A stretch of DNA of 64,000 nucleotides from Acidaminobacter sp. JC074 (GCF_022496765.1 NZ_VANV01000004.1:186001-250000); one strand, 5' to 3'; positions 1-9,229 are shown, counted from the first letter of the stretch. Numbers and translations are program-made. The notes: a model not told the origin generated them from the sequence alone.

Positions 1-2
1 AG

Positions 3-641
3 GGCTCACTTGATGAAATCCTAAGTGAGGATTATGATAAATCTCTTGTCAAGGTAGCTGTGGAATCCAAGGTCTTTGGTATTGGTATAGAAAGTTATAC
101 GGTTGGTTCACATGAGTTTTATATGAACTATGCCAATGAGAAGGGGATCATGTGTCTATTAGACAATGGACACTATCATCCAACAGAACAAGTTCAAGAT
201 AAGATATCATCTATGCTTGCTTTTAACGATGAACTGGCCTTACATGTGACCAGATCTGTAAGGTGGGATAGTGACCATGTTGTTTTATTAGATGATGAGA
301 CCAAGGCCATTGCTGAAGAAATTGTTAAGACAGATAAGACGGTTTATATTGGTATGGACTTTTTTGATGCCAGCATCAACAGGATTACTGCCTGGGTGAT
401 TGGTGTAAGAAACATGCAAAAGGCACTTTTGATGGCCATGACCATGCCTCATGACGAAATGAAAGTCTTGCAAGATGAGGATAAGTTTACAGAACTTATG
501 GTGACTAGAGAGCATGGCAAACTTATGCCAGTAGCAGAACTGTGGGGCTCTTATTGTGACCGTCATGAAACTTTAAGAGATGCTAAGTTAATGGCTGAAA
601 TCAAAGATTACGAAAGAAATATTTTAAAGAAGAGAGGCTAA
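3..641 (+). CDS. rhaA: L-rhamnose isomerase, C-terminal half (5' end outside window)
   Basis: The reading frame is open from the first bases of the window, so this is the C-terminal ~212 residues of a protein normally about 420 aa long. The GTG at position 60 lies inside conserved sequence and is not the start. RhaA isomerises L-rhamnose to L-rhamnulose in the cytoplasm, using divalent metal. The visible segment carries typical RhaA sequence: GIESYTVGSHEFYMNYA, the metal-site stretch LLDNGHYHPTE, and HVTRSVRWDSDHVVLLDD. The next gene, rhaD, starts 1 nt after the stop, so they are co-transcribed. Rhamnulokinase is not in view and presumably lies upstream. Confidence 0.95.
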   Translation, partial: GSLDEILSEDYDKSLVKVAVESKVFGIGIESYTVGSHEFYMNYANEKGIMCLLDNGHYHPTEQVQDKISSMLAFNDELALHVTRSVRWDSDHVVLLDDETKAIAEEIVKTDKTVYIGMDFFDASINRITAWVIGVRNMQKALLMAMTMPHDEMKVLQDEDKFTELMVTREHGKLMPVAELWGSYCDRHETLRDAKLMAEIKDYERNILKKRG

Positions 642-642
642 G

Positions 643-1422
643 ATGGATATCATAAATAGATTTTGCAAAATGGCTTATGAGGGTCATTTAATGGGATGGC
701 ATGAAAGAAACGGCGGTAATTTAAGCTATAGAATGACATATGAAGACATTGATTCTATGAAAAAAGATTTTATTCAGTCCCAGTGGATAGACCTTGACGT
801 GACACTAGATAATCTTTCTAATGAGTTCTTTATTGTGACAGGGTCAGGTAAGTATTTTTCTAATGTCATGAATTCACAGGATGCTATAGGCATCATCGAA
901 CTGAATGATTCGGGAGATGCTTACCGAATAAGATGGGGGCTTGAAGGCTCAAAGCCGACAAGTGAACTACCGACTCATTTGATGAATCACAGTGTTAAAA
1001 AAGCGCTTGGACACCGAGTGATTTATCATGCTCATACGACCAATGTGATTGCTTTGACATTTGTCTTGCCTTTAGAGGACAAGGTCTTTACAAAAAAGTT
1101 ATGGCAAATGGCTACTGAATGTCCAGTTGTCTTTCCTGAAGGTCTTGGTGTGGTCGAGTGGATGGTACCTGGTGGTAGAGCGATTGCTGAAAAGACCAGT
1201 CAAAAGATGAAGGACTACAATGCGTGTGTATGGGCACATCATGGTCTCTTTTGTTCAGGCAGGGATTTCGATGAAACCTTTGGCCTAATGCATACAATTG
1301 AGAAGTCAGCGGAAATACTAATAAAGGTTATGTCGACAGGCATAAATATAAAAAATACCATTACAAATGATAACTTCAACCAAGTGGCTGAGGCTTTTCA
1401 AGTAGACTTAATGGAGATATAA
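643..1422 (+). CDS. rhaD: Rhamnulose-1-phosphate aldolase
   Basis: Class II zinc aldolase, 259 aa (E. coli RhaD is 274). It cleaves L-rhamnulose 1-phosphate to dihydroxyacetone phosphate and L-lactaldehyde. Visible features are the N-terminal MGWHERNGGNLSYR stretch, the catalytic-type Glu109 in TSELPTH, the zinc ligand pair His129/His131 in YHAHTTN, and a further His199/His200 in WAHHGLF. It starts 1 nt after rhaA and its stop directly abuts the start of the GH78 gene, so translation of the cluster is coupled. Length and motifs make the assignment secure. Confidence 0.96.
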   Translation: MDIINRFCKMAYEGHLMGWHERNGGNLSYRMTYEDIDSMKKDFIQSQWIDLDVTLDNLSNEFFIVTGSGKYFSNVMNSQDAIGIIELNDSGDAYRIRWGLEGSKPTSELPTHLMNHSVKKALGHRVIYHAHTTNVIALTFVLPLEDKVFTKKLWQMATECPVVFPEGLGVVEWMVPGGRAIAEKTSQKMKDYNACVWAHHGLFCSGRDFDETFGLMHTIEKSAEILIKVMSTGINIKNTITNDNFNQVAEAFQVDLMEI

Positions 1423-3879
1423 ATGATTACAGATTTAAGATGTCTATTTCAAAAAAATCCAATTGGGATAGATGAAAAACCTAAGTTATCATGGAAACTG
1501 AAAGATTTTATACAAACGCATTATCAATTAAGTTTATATGATGAAGATGAAACACTTATTTATCAGACCGGTAAGCTTTTGTCAAAAGAGAGTGTTCACA
1601 TTGGTTTAGATTACGTCTTTAAGCCACTTTCTAGATATTACTTTCAAGTCCAAGTCTGGTCTGGTAAACAGTCATTTCTGTCAAAACTTGCATTTTTTGA
1701 AACTGGGATTATGGGCAAGTCTGAAGCCAAATTTATCTCTTATGGACAAACAGATATAGCTTGTATCATGTTCAGAAAACAGATAAAAATTAATAAGCCA
1801 ATAAAAAGAGCAAGGCTTTATACGAGTGGGTTAGGGGTCTATGAGGTTTACATCAACTCAAAAAAAGTTGGAGACCATAAACTTGCACCAGGTTGGACAG
1901 AATATCAAGAATATATGACTTATCAAACTTATGATGTTACACATATGCTTGAAAGTATGAATGTACTTGGACTACTGGTGGCAGATGGTTGGTACCAAGG
2001 ACATGTTTCAAAAAACGTCAAGCTTTATGGTCAGGAGAAAGCGGCTTGGTGTCAGCTCGTTCTAAGCTATCAGGATGGGGATACAGAAATCATCGGAAGT
2101 GATGAATCATGGGAGTCATCTTTAAATACACCTTTTATCCAAGCAGACCTTCAAAATGGTGAACACTATGATGGCAGAATAGAGCTTGATTGGTATAAAA
2201 ATGACTTCGAGCCTGTAAAGACTGGTCTAGATCAGATGGAGACGCTTGTTAAAAATCCTAAGCTTATAGGTGATAACTACTCACCGGTTGAGATTTTAGA
2301 CATAAGAAGCTGTAAGCTGATCTCCAAGAATAAAAACAAATCTATTTACGACTTTGGCCAAAACATGGTAGGCCTTTTACGCATAAAACTTAGAGGAAAA
2401 TCAGGTGACAAACTTATTATTTCTCATGGTGAGATGATGGATAAAGACAAGCTCTACACTGAAAATCTAAGATCAGCTGAGGCCAAAGACATCTACATTG
2501 CAAAAGATGGCCTACAGACTTATGAGCCAAGATTTACTTTTCATGGCTTTAGGTATGCAGAACTTGAGACGGATATGGAAGTTATAGAAGTGAAGGGCCT
2601 TGTTCTTGGTTCAAGCTTAGAGACAAATGGCCATTTCATATGCTCTAACGAAAAGTTGAATCAGCTCTACTCCAATATTCTTTGGGGCCAGAAGGGTAAC
2701 TTCTTTTCTATACCAACCGATTGTCCTCAAAGAGATGAACGCTTGGGATGGACTGGTGATGCACAAGTGTTTTCAAGAACGGCTATTTACAATTCCTTCA
2801 CCTATGGTTTTTACAAACGTTACCTTAATGAAATGAAGCTTGCTCAAAGATCAGACGGGGCAATTTATGATATTGCACCTAAATCAGGTCATCATTTCGA
2901 AAAATGGGGTAATGCCGCCTGGGCTGACGCTTGTGTGATTATTCCTTATAATCTCTATCATATGTATGGCGATAAAAGTGTCATCTATGACTACTATAAC
3001 ATGATGATTAGATGGGTTAAGTATTACAGGGATTATAGAGAAAAATTAATTGAAGGTAGCCATATCATTGCATCCTGTCGTTATGGGGATTGGTTAGGTC
3101 CAGAAGAAACTCCCAAAGAGGTTGTTGCCACAGCCTACTACGCTTACTCTGTTAAGTTACTTTGTAAATTGGCTGGAGTGATTGATCATAAAGACCAAAG
3201 TATGTTAGAAGACCTACATGCATCCATAAAAGGTGACTTTAAAGACTATTTAACAGATCAGGATAAAATACTTGGTGACAGTCAAACGGCTTATCTGCTG
3301 GCTTATAAGGCTGACTTATTAGATGAAGACATCATTAGAAAGCATCTTATTAGGAAACTGAAAGATTCAAATAATCACTTAACTACTGGTTTTGTTGGCG
3401 TAGGTTATCTATGTCCAGTTTTAAGTGAGCTTGGCTTAGATGATCTTGCAGAAAAAGTTTTACTTAAGGAATCTTATCCATCATGGTTATACAGCGTTAA
3501 TAATGGGGCGACAACCATTTGGGAAAGGTGGGATTCTTATACCCATGATAAGGGCTTTGGCAATGTAAACATGAACTCTTTTAACCACTATGCCTACGGG
3601 TCTATTGGTGAATGGTTTTATGGATACTTAGCAGGCATTAGACCATTAAAAGCTGGCTTTAAAGAGATTCTGATTAAACCATATTTAAAATCCGCCTTAG
3701 AGTTTGTAGATGCTTCTTATGAGTCTATTTATGGAAAAATTGCAGTTAAGTGGACTAAAATGAATGGTGTGGTCAAGTTAACAGTTCAAATACCGTCAAA
3801 TACCCAAGGTCTTTTGATCTTAGGAAAAGAGAGTATCGAGCTTGAACCAGGTATACATGATTATCATCACAAGATATGA
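1423..3879 (+). CDS. Alpha-L-rhamnosidase, GH78 family (intracellular)
   Basis: 818-aa protein without a signal peptide, so it probably acts in the cytoplasm on imported rhamnose-containing oligosaccharides. The architecture fits GH78: N-terminal Ig-like domain (about 1-95), beta-sandwich domains (about 100-395), the (alpha/alpha)6 catalytic barrel (about 405-735) and a C-terminal beta domain. The family signature PTDCPQRDERLGWTGDAQ sits at residues 431-448, with acidic residues D433, E439 and D446. It begins at the base after the rhaD stop. Released L-rhamnose would feed the RhaA/RhaD route encoded alongside. The exact substrate (rhamnogalacturonan I fragment or another glycoside) is inferred from the GH28 neighbour. 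Confidence 0.93.
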   Translation: MITDLRCLFQKNPIGIDEKPKLSWKLKDFIQTHYQLSLYDEDETLIYQTGKLLSKESVHIGLDYVFKPLSRYYFQVQVWSGKQSFLSKLAFFETGIMGKSEAKFISYGQTDIACIMFRKQIKINKPIKRARLYTSGLGVYEVYINSKKVGDHKLAPGWTEYQEYMTYQTYDVTHMLESMNVLGLLVADGWYQGHVSKNVKLYGQEKAAWCQLVLSYQDGDTEIIGSDESWESSLNTPFIQADLQNGEHYDGRIELDWYKNDFEPVKTGLDQMETLVKNPKLIGDNYSPVEILDIRSCKLISKNKNKSIYDFGQNMVGLLRIKLRGKSGDKLIISHGEMMDKDKLYTENLRSAEAKDIYIAKDGLQTYEPRFTFHGFRYAELETDMEVIEVKGLVLGSSLETNGHFICSNEKLNQLYSNILWGQKGNFFSIPTDCPQRDERLGWTGDAQVFSRTAIYNSFTYGFYKRYLNEMKLAQRSDGAIYDIAPKSGHHFEKWGNAAWADACVIIPYNLYHMYGDKSVIYDYYNMMIRWVKYYRDYREKLIEGSHIIASCRYGDWLGPEETPKEVVATAYYAYSVKLLCKLAGVIDHKDQSMLEDLHASIKGDFKDYLTDQDKILGDSQTAYLLAYKADLLDEDIIRKHLIRKLKDSNNHLTTGFVGVGYLCPVLSELGLDDLAEKVLLKESYPSWLYSVNNGATTIWERWDSYTHDKGFGNVNMNSFNHYAYGSIGEWFYGYLAGIRPLKAGFKEILIKPYLKSALEFVDASYESIYGKIAVKWTKMNGVVKLTVQIPSNTQGLLILGKESIELEPGIHDYHHKI

Positions 3880-3956
3880 AAGATTTCCTTTTATTACGAC
3901 AAAATGCAAGTAGAGTTTTAACTTACATTTTCTTTATGATTGTTTTGGAGGAAGAT

Positions 3957-5159
3957 ATGATAACAATAAATGATAAAAAACTAGAAGACTACACCCATGT
4001 GATACAAGATGCCTTAAATAAGGGCGGCACTGTGTATATAGAAAAAGGCCACTACAGAACAGGTCCTTTAGAAATGAAGTCTTATACGACACTTCACTTA
4101 GAAGCTGGTGCTGTGTTAGACTTTAGGTCTGATAAATCAACTCATGAAAGAGTATTTTCTCAGTGGGAAGGACTAGAACAAGAGGTTTATGCGCCACTTA
4201 TTTATGGTAAAGACTTGGTTGATGTGGCTATTGTAGGCAGGGGACACCTAATCGGAAATGGTGGTTACTGGTGGCCGTTAAAAGACTATTTAGACTTTCC
4301 GAGACCAAGATTTATTTGTTTTGAAGACAGTGAAAATATCTTGATTGAAGGCATAACTATTAAAGATTCACCGGCATGGACAATAAATCCTATTAGGTGT
4401 AAAAATGTTGTTGTAGATAAGGTGACCATTTTTAATCCTAAGGATTCACCCAATACAGATGGTATCAATCCTGATTCTTGTAAAAACGTCAGAATATCAA
4501 ACTGTCATGTTGACGTTGGTGATGACTGCATTACCATAAAATCGGGTGTAGAAGCTTCTAAACATAGGGTGCCGTGTGTGAATATAGCTGTAACCAATTG
4601 CACCCTTGTTCATGGTCATGGTGGTGTTGTAATAGGTAGTGAGATGTCTGGTGGCGTAAAAAATGTGGTCATCTCAAATTGCATTTTTGATGGTACGGAT
4701 AGAGGTATACGTATTAAAACTAGAAGAGGCAGAGGCGGTATTGTTGAAGATATAAGAGTCACCAACATTATTATGAATGACGTATTATGTCCCATTGTGA
4801 TGAACATGTATTATCACTGTGGTGAAGATGGCAAAAAGCCTATTGTCTCAGAAAAGAAAGCTTGTGAACTTAGTGATGGCACACCTGTTATCAGAAACAT
4901 TCATTTGAGTCATATAAGTGCTAAGGAGGTTTCTGTTGCAGCTGGTTTTATAGATGGTTTGGCAGAAAGTCCTATAAAAAATGTGACCATAAAGGATTAT
5001 TATGTGGTTATGAAGGATCATGCAGAAAAAGGGCAGGCTGCCATGTTATGTGGCCAAGATCAAATGTGTAAACAGGGTATGGTCATTAGAAGAACAGACA
5101 ATATTAGAATTGAAGATTATAAGATAATCGGTCATGAAGGGGATTCGATTATAGAGTAA
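3957..5159 (+). CDS. GH28 family glycosidase (polygalacturonase/rhamnogalacturonan galacturonohydrolase type)
   Basis: 400-aa right-handed beta-helix enzyme of family GH28, which hydrolyses galacturonic-acid linkages by inversion. All family motifs are visible: NTDG (166-169), GDD (188-190), HGHGG with the catalytic-region His (219-223) and RIKT (252-255). There is no signal peptide, so it probably acts on imported oligogalacturonides or rhamnogalacturonides. I chose the ATG at 3957 because GGAGG lies just upstream. An in-frame ATG at 3876 overlaps the GH78 stop but would add a poorly conserved-looking 27-residue leader. With GH78 and rhaAD the context suggests breakdown of rhamnogalacturonan I from pectin. 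The exact bond specificity cannot be read from sequence. Confidence 0.9.
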   Translation: MITINDKKLEDYTHVIQDALNKGGTVYIEKGHYRTGPLEMKSYTTLHLEAGAVLDFRSDKSTHERVFSQWEGLEQEVYAPLIYGKDLVDVAIVGRGHLIGNGGYWWPLKDYLDFPRPRFICFEDSENILIEGITIKDSPAWTINPIRCKNVVVDKVTIFNPKDSPNTDGINPDSCKNVRISNCHVDVGDDCITIKSGVEASKHRVPCVNIAVTNCTLVHGHGGVVIGSEMSGGVKNVVISNCIFDGTDRGIRIKTRRGRGGIVEDIRVTNIIMNDVLCPIVMNMYYHCGEDGKKPIVSEKKACELSDGTPVIRNIHLSHISAKEVSVAAGFIDGLAESPIKNVTIKDYYVVMKDHAEKGQAAMLCGQDQMCKQGMVIRRTDNIRIEDYKIIGHEGDSIIE

Positions 5160-5191
5160 ATTGGACGAAGTCTTCTTCGTCCAATTTTTTT
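5159..5191 (+). terminator. Rho-independent terminator of the rhamnose/pectin operon
   Basis: A perfect 12-bp stem (AATTGGACGAAG, loop TCTT, CTTCGTCCAATT) is followed by a run of seven T. It begins at the GH28 stop codon. Confidence 0.9.
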
Positions 5192-5272
5192 GTGGTCGAA
5201 AGCATGGTTATAGGTTTGAATAAACTTTTTTAGAATAGAGAATGCTTGCAAAAGAGGCTTATAAAGATACAA

Positions 5273-5298
5273 TGGACGCACATCCTGCGTCCACTTTT
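5273..5298. terminator. Second hairpin between GH28 and the MATE gene
   Basis: TGGACGCA, loop CATCC, TGCGTCCA, then CTTTT. The stem is 8 bp and the T-run is poor on both strands. It could be a back-up terminator for the plus-strand operon or the weak end of the minus-strand MATE transcript. It shares the TGGACG/CGTCCA arms with the hairpin 90 bp upstream, suggesting a duplicated element. Confidence 0.5.
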
Positions 5299-5323
5299 AA
5301 TCGGTCTGAAACCTAGAGTTTGT

Positions 5324-6658
5324 CTATGCTACTCGTTTAAGTTGTTTATTGGAGATTATTTTATCTCTTCTTGAGAAGATGAGTACCATACCGAGTGTAA
5401 TCAGTTCTGCTAGAGGGATGGTTAACCAGATACCATTGATTTTCAGAAACTGTGGCAATATCAAAATACTCGGAATCAAGAAGATAAATGATCTTGAAAA
5501 TGAGATGATGGCAGATATTTTACCATTGTTGATGGCTGTAAAATAACCACTCATTAAAATGTTGATGCCGTTAAATAAGAATGCAATGGAGAAGATATGC
5601 ATGCCATGTACAGCAAGCTCAGTCGTTCTTAAATCGTCTTTTACAAATAGCTCAATAAGGTGCTTACCGAAGCCTTGTAAAAATAAGAAGCTAACAAGTG
5701 AAAGAATGGCAATTGTAAGTGTTGATTTTTTCATAACATCTTTAATCATTTCTGTGTTTTTAGCACCATATGAGTAGCTGATAACAGGCTGAATACCCAT
5801 TGAAAGTCCTAGGCTGATGGCAATGAATAAAAAGAGTATATACATCATAACAGAGTTGGCAGCAACACCGGGTGTGCCTGCGTACTTTAAAAGTGTGATA
5901 TTAAAAAGTACTGCTGTTACAGCACCAGAAAGTTCTGTGACCATTTCTGAAGAGCCGTTGATGGTTGCTTCTTTAAGAAATGTCCATTCGAGCTTAGGCT
6001 TTTTATAGTATATCAACTTTGGTTTTCTAATAAAATGAACAGCACCAATAATAGCTGACGTAATGATACCGAGAAGCGTAGCGAATCCCGCACCTGCAAT
6101 GCCCCATGAAAACTTAGCAACAAAGAGATAATCTAGGACAATATTGACTAGACCACCTACTACAGCAACGGCAAGTGAGAGTCCTGAACAATCATCGACT
6201 CTTAAGAAATATTCATAGCCAACTTTAATGCTTAGGACAGGTAGGGCTATAAAAAGTATAAGACCATAGGTCTTTGCATCTGCATAGAGTCCTTGAGTCA
6301 CACCGAGAAGATTTAAAATCTGTTCTATAAAAATGATACCTAGTATACTGACTAGAATATTTGTGACTAAAATGACAAGAGATATGAGTGAAAACCTGTT
6401 AATGGCCTTTTCTTTATCTTTTTCTCCCAGTGCGATGGAGATAAGGGCTGAACCCCCTACAGCCAGCATCACAGTGATGGCAAAACCTAAATTATATATT
6501 GGATAAACCAAGTTCATTGATGCTAAGGCCTCAGTACCAACAAATCTTGCGACAAATAAACCGTCTACGATGGTATAGAGAGAAATGAAAACCATGGTTA
6601 AAACTGCTGGCATAACGTATTTAATAAATTCCTTATATGTCCACTTTTGACTAAACAT
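5324..6658 (-). CDS. MATE-family efflux transporter (MepA-like)
   Basis: 444-aa, 12-helix membrane protein of the MATE superfamily, which exports drugs or metabolites in exchange for Na+ or H+. Two homologous halves are visible, each beginning with a hydrophobic segment around a family-typical stretch (TIVDGLFVARFVGTEALAS in the first half; GIQPVISYSYGAK in the second). AAGGAGG sits just upstream of the ATG. It is transcribed divergently from a MerR/GyrI-type regulator gene only 67 bp away. The shared gap holds a MerR-style promoter pointing at this gene, so induction by a xenobiotic or metabolite bound by that regulator is likely. The substrate is unknown. Confidence 0.9.
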   Translation of the reverse strand: MFSQKWTYKEFIKYVMPAVLTMVFISLYTIVDGLFVARFVGTEALASMNLVYPIYNLGFAITVMLAVGGSALISIALGEKDKEKAINRFSLISLVILVTNILVSILGIIFIEQILNLLGVTQGLYADAKTYGLILFIALPVLSIKVGYEYFLRVDDCSGLSLAVAVVGGLVNIVLDYLFVAKFSWGIAGAGFATLLGIITSAIIGAVHFIRKPKLIYYKKPKLEWTFLKEATINGSSEMVTELSGAVTAVLFNITLLKYAGTPGVAANSVMMYILFLFIAISLGLSMGIQPVISYSYGAKNTEMIKDVMKKSTLTIAILSLVSFLFLQGFGKHLIELFVKDDLRTTELAVHGMHIFSIAFLFNGINILMSGYFTAINNGKISAIISFSRSFIFLIPSILILPQFLKINGIWLTIPLAELITLGMVLIFSRRDKIISNKQLKRVA

Positions 6659-6684
6659 ATGTGACCTCCTTAGTTCTAAGTGTT

Positions 6685-6715
6685 ATAATAAGGGATATAG
6701 TTACTATATGGTCAA
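6685..6715 (-). promoter_or_regulatory. MerR-type promoter/operator for the MATE gene
   Basis: On the minus strand: -35 TTGACC (6715-6710), a 19-bp spacer, -10 TATTAT (6690-6685). The spacer contains the perfect palindrome ATATAGTAACTATAT (6709-6695). The overlong 19-bp spacer with a centred dyad is the hallmark of MerR-activated promoters. On the plus strand GTGACC (6661-6666), a 17-bp gap and TATAAT (6684-6689) form an overlapping promoter that could drive the regulator itself. Confidence 0.8.
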
Positions 6716-6725
6716 GGAGAATTTT

Positions 6726-7562
6726 ATGGAAATGAAAATTTTAATAGGAGATGTGGCCAAATATCACAATATTTCTAAGCAAACATTGATTCATTATGAC
6801 CGCATCGGTCTTCTAAAACCGTCTATTGTTGAGGGTAATAGTTATCGCTATTATACCTTTGAAGACATTGATAAGTTGGATTTAATTATATGTTTGAAAG
6901 AAGCTGGCCTATCACTTAAGGAAATCAAGGCGTATATGGTCCAGCCTTCATTAGATGAAAGTATGGTTCTTCTAGAAAATCAAAGCAAAAAACTTGATAA
7001 AACCATCGAGAAGCTTTTACAGGTACAGTCAAGGATAAATAATAAAATATCGGAAATCAAACATATAAAAACAATTGACTTAAGTAAAGATATCAGGGAG
7101 ATAAAAAAGCCTGAACGTGTGATTTTAAAGTATGAAATCATTAGAGATGAAAATGAAAAAGATAACTTCCTGGCGACACTTAAAGTATTTAGGGATTTTA
7201 TTCATAATCATCCCATATATGATCCATATAGTCATTACATAGAAGGTGTTGTGATTAGTAAAAAAGACCTTGAAGCCAGAAGCATGAGTAATCTAGATTC
7301 GGTCTTTATCTTCATAGATACACCTGCTGGTGGTGAAAATGAAGTTGTTTTAGACGAGTGTTTGTATATATGTAAGCAGCACTATGGTTCATTTTCAGGT
7401 TTAGATACAACTTATGATGATCTCTTAGACTATATAGAAGAAGCGGGTTACGAACTTGCAGGTGATGCTATTGAGATCCCAATCATTACAACTTGGTCAG
7501 TAAGCTCTGAGAATGACTATGTCACAGATGTTCAAATTCCAGTAAAAAAGATCCGAACTTAG
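6726..7562 (+). CDS. MerR-family transcriptional regulator with GyrI-like effector domain
   Basis: 278-aa BmrR-type regulator. The N-terminal winged HTH (about 1-75) contains HYDRIGLLKPS and SYRYYTFEDI. A coiled-coil dimerisation helix follows (about 80-115), then a C-terminal GyrI-like ligand-binding domain (about 125-275). The start at 6726 is preferred to 6708 because AAGGAGA lies 5 nt upstream of it. It is divergent from the MATE gene and very likely twists that promoter into an active form when a ligand binds. Its 3' end overlaps the convergent diguanylate cyclase gene by 4 bp. Confidence 0.9.
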   Translation: MEMKILIGDVAKYHNISKQTLIHYDRIGLLKPSIVEGNSYRYYTFEDIDKLDLIICLKEAGLSLKEIKAYMVQPSLDESMVLLENQSKKLDKTIEKLLQVQSRINNKISEIKHIKTIDLSKDIREIKKPERVILKYEIIRDENEKDNFLATLKVFRDFIHNHPIYDPYSHYIEGVVISKKDLEARSMSNLDSVFIFIDTPAGGENEVVLDECLYICKQHYGSFSGLDTTYDDLLDYIEEAGYELAGDAIEIPIITTWSVSSENDYVTDVQIPVKKIRT

Positions 7563-7570
7563 TTCGGATC
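7550..7570. repeat. Perfect inverted repeat at overlapping convergent stops
   Basis: Arms GATCCGAACT and AGTTCGGATC flank a single central T (7560). The stop codons of the MerR gene (plus) and the cyclase gene (minus) both lie inside the palindrome. It may act as a compact bidirectional transcription-stop structure, but no T-run follows on either strand. Confidence 0.6.
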
Positions 7571-9172
7571 AGTACAGTGGCAATAATCTATTTGATAACA
7601 GTTTTTACCTTCATCTTTGGCCCTGAAAAGGGCTTGATCTGCTTTTTGGAAAATCTCGGTGCTGGTATGTTTACATTTTCCTTTAGCGGTTGTAATGCCC
7701 ATTGAAATTGAGACCGTGAGTTTTTTATCATAATCAGGAATTCCAATTCTAAGGTTATTGATAGAATTGACAATTCTTTCTGCAACAGGTTCTAAATTAT
7801 CATTATCCACATCATACAAAACAATGACAAACTCATCACCTGCATACCTTGCTACCATGTCTAATGATCTTAAAACTTGCTCATTCAGTGTATTAGCGAC
7901 TTCTTTTAAGACCAAATCACCTATTGCATGACCAAAAGTATCGTTGTAATACTTAAAGTTATCAATATCTATCACACAAACAGCTAAGGCATTATCATGT
8001 CTATAGATTAACTGTAATTTTTCTTCTATATACTCTTCAAAATATCGTCTATTATAAAGCCCTGTCAGCGCGTCTTTAATAGATATTTCTTTTAAACAAT
8101 CATTTGACTGCTGAAGCTGATCTGTCAGATTATTAAGCGTTTCATTTTTTTCTCTTAAAACCTTACCTATGATGGCCTTATAAAAAGCATAGGATGATAT
8201 GATCAAGATGATAAATAAGGCTATTATTATCTCTGCATTGTATTGCTTCCAAATACCTTCCATTGTGATGTCTTCTTCTTGATCAAATGGCGGTTGCTTT
8301 AATGCCCTCATCATAAGTTCCACATCTAGATAATTGGCTGGAATCGTAAATCCAGAAATGCCTACTTTATCTATATATTCCTGGTTTTCATCCATTAAGT
8401 AGAGCGCTGCAGCAACACGCTGGGCTTTGTGCTTTTCAATATGAGACAGAGCTATAAAGGGCCATTCAGGATATAGGGGTGTTGATATAAGCTGATTAAA
8501 ATCTTCATAAGTTTGGCTGTTTAACACTAACAAATCATCTTCATTTATTTCACCGGATTTTATAAGACTTTCTATGACACCAGATCTGGCAAAACCTGCA
8601 TCAGCTTGATCATTAAGAACCATTTGAACGGCATTAGAATGAGGCATACCTGTTAAGACAAAGTCAACTTTATCAAGGTCAATACCTATTTTTAACAGTT
8701 CATAAGCAGAAGCTTGGTAGCCACCTAGTGAAGATTGAGAAACTGCACTGATTTTCTTATTTTCAAGTTCTTCTAAAGTCTTTGGTGCATGCTGGGTATT
8801 CTTTGTAAAGATGACCCCGCCAAAACCAGACATTGGCTTGCCTTCATAAAGTTCTGTCAGTGTGGCAATAGCACCTGATAGTTCAAATTCCTGACCAATA
8901 GCAATATAGTGGGCTGGATTGGTTAGGATGTAATCAATTGACTTTGAGTTAATTGCCTCTTCAAACTCTGTATAGAAGAGGGCTTCCACACAGAAGGTCT
9001 GTCCACTGACTCTTTCAGACAAATAATCTGCAAGTGGCTGCCATTTATCAAGTGTCGCCTCTTTAGAATTAAAAGACAATATGCCAATGGTGTAATCATC
9101 TTGATCTTCAGCATAAACAACTGGTACTGAAAGCATCAAGACTAAAATAATTGTTAATATCTTCTTTATCAT
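7559..9172 (-). CDS. Membrane diguanylate cyclase with PhnD-like periplasmic binding domain
   Basis: 537-aa sensor protein. It has a signal peptide (about 1-21), a PhnD/phosphonate-type substrate-binding domain (about 30-290, with the characteristic TNPAHYIAI stretch), one transmembrane helix (about 313-335), a short coiled coil, and a C-terminal GGDEF domain (about 365-530). The active-site signature is AGDEF rather than GGDEF, a variant often still active; DIDNFKYYNDTFGH precedes it. It probably makes cyclic di-GMP in response to an extracellular ligand. The binding domain is a sensor here because no transporter genes adjoin it. The start has AGGGAG upstream. Confidence 0.88.
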   Translation of the reverse strand: MIKKILTIILVLMLSVPVVYAEDQDDYTIGILSFNSKEATLDKWQPLADYLSERVSGQTFCVEALFYTEFEEAINSKSIDYILTNPAHYIAIGQEFELSGAIATLTELYEGKPMSGFGGVIFTKNTQHAPKTLEELENKKISAVSQSSLGGYQASAYELLKIGIDLDKVDFVLTGMPHSNAVQMVLNDQADAGFARSGVIESLIKSGEINEDDLLVLNSQTYEDFNQLISTPLYPEWPFIALSHIEKHKAQRVAAALYLMDENQEYIDKVGISGFTIPANYLDVELMMRALKQPPFDQEEDITMEGIWKQYNAEIIIALFIILIISSYAFYKAIIGKVLREKNETLNNLTDQLQQSNDCLKEISIKDALTGLYNRRYFEEYIEEKLQLIYRHDNALAVCVIDIDNFKYYNDTFGHAIGDLVLKEVANTLNEQVLRSLDMVARYAGDEFVIVLYDVDNDNLEPVAERIVNSINNLRIGIPDYDKKLTVSISMGITTAKGKCKHTSTEIFQKADQALFRAKDEGKNCYQIDYCHCTDPN

Positions 9173-9229
9173 TTATAACTCCCTATAGATATTCATAACA
9201 TATGTATTATACCCCAAAAGGAGCATTTG

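Noticed and set aside
3876..3956. N-terminal extension of the GH28 protein from the ATG overlapping the GH78 stop
   Set aside because: GGAGG precedes the ATG at 3957, and the 27 extra residues resemble neither a signal peptide nor GH28 sequence.
5273..5298. Mobile-element end because two TGGACG hairpins lie 90 bp apart
   Set aside because: No transposase, target duplication or further copies; duplicated terminator arms explain it.
7559..9172. PhnD-like domain as part of a phosphonate importer
   Set aside because: It is fused to a GGDEF domain and no permease or ATPase gene adjoins, so it is a sensor.
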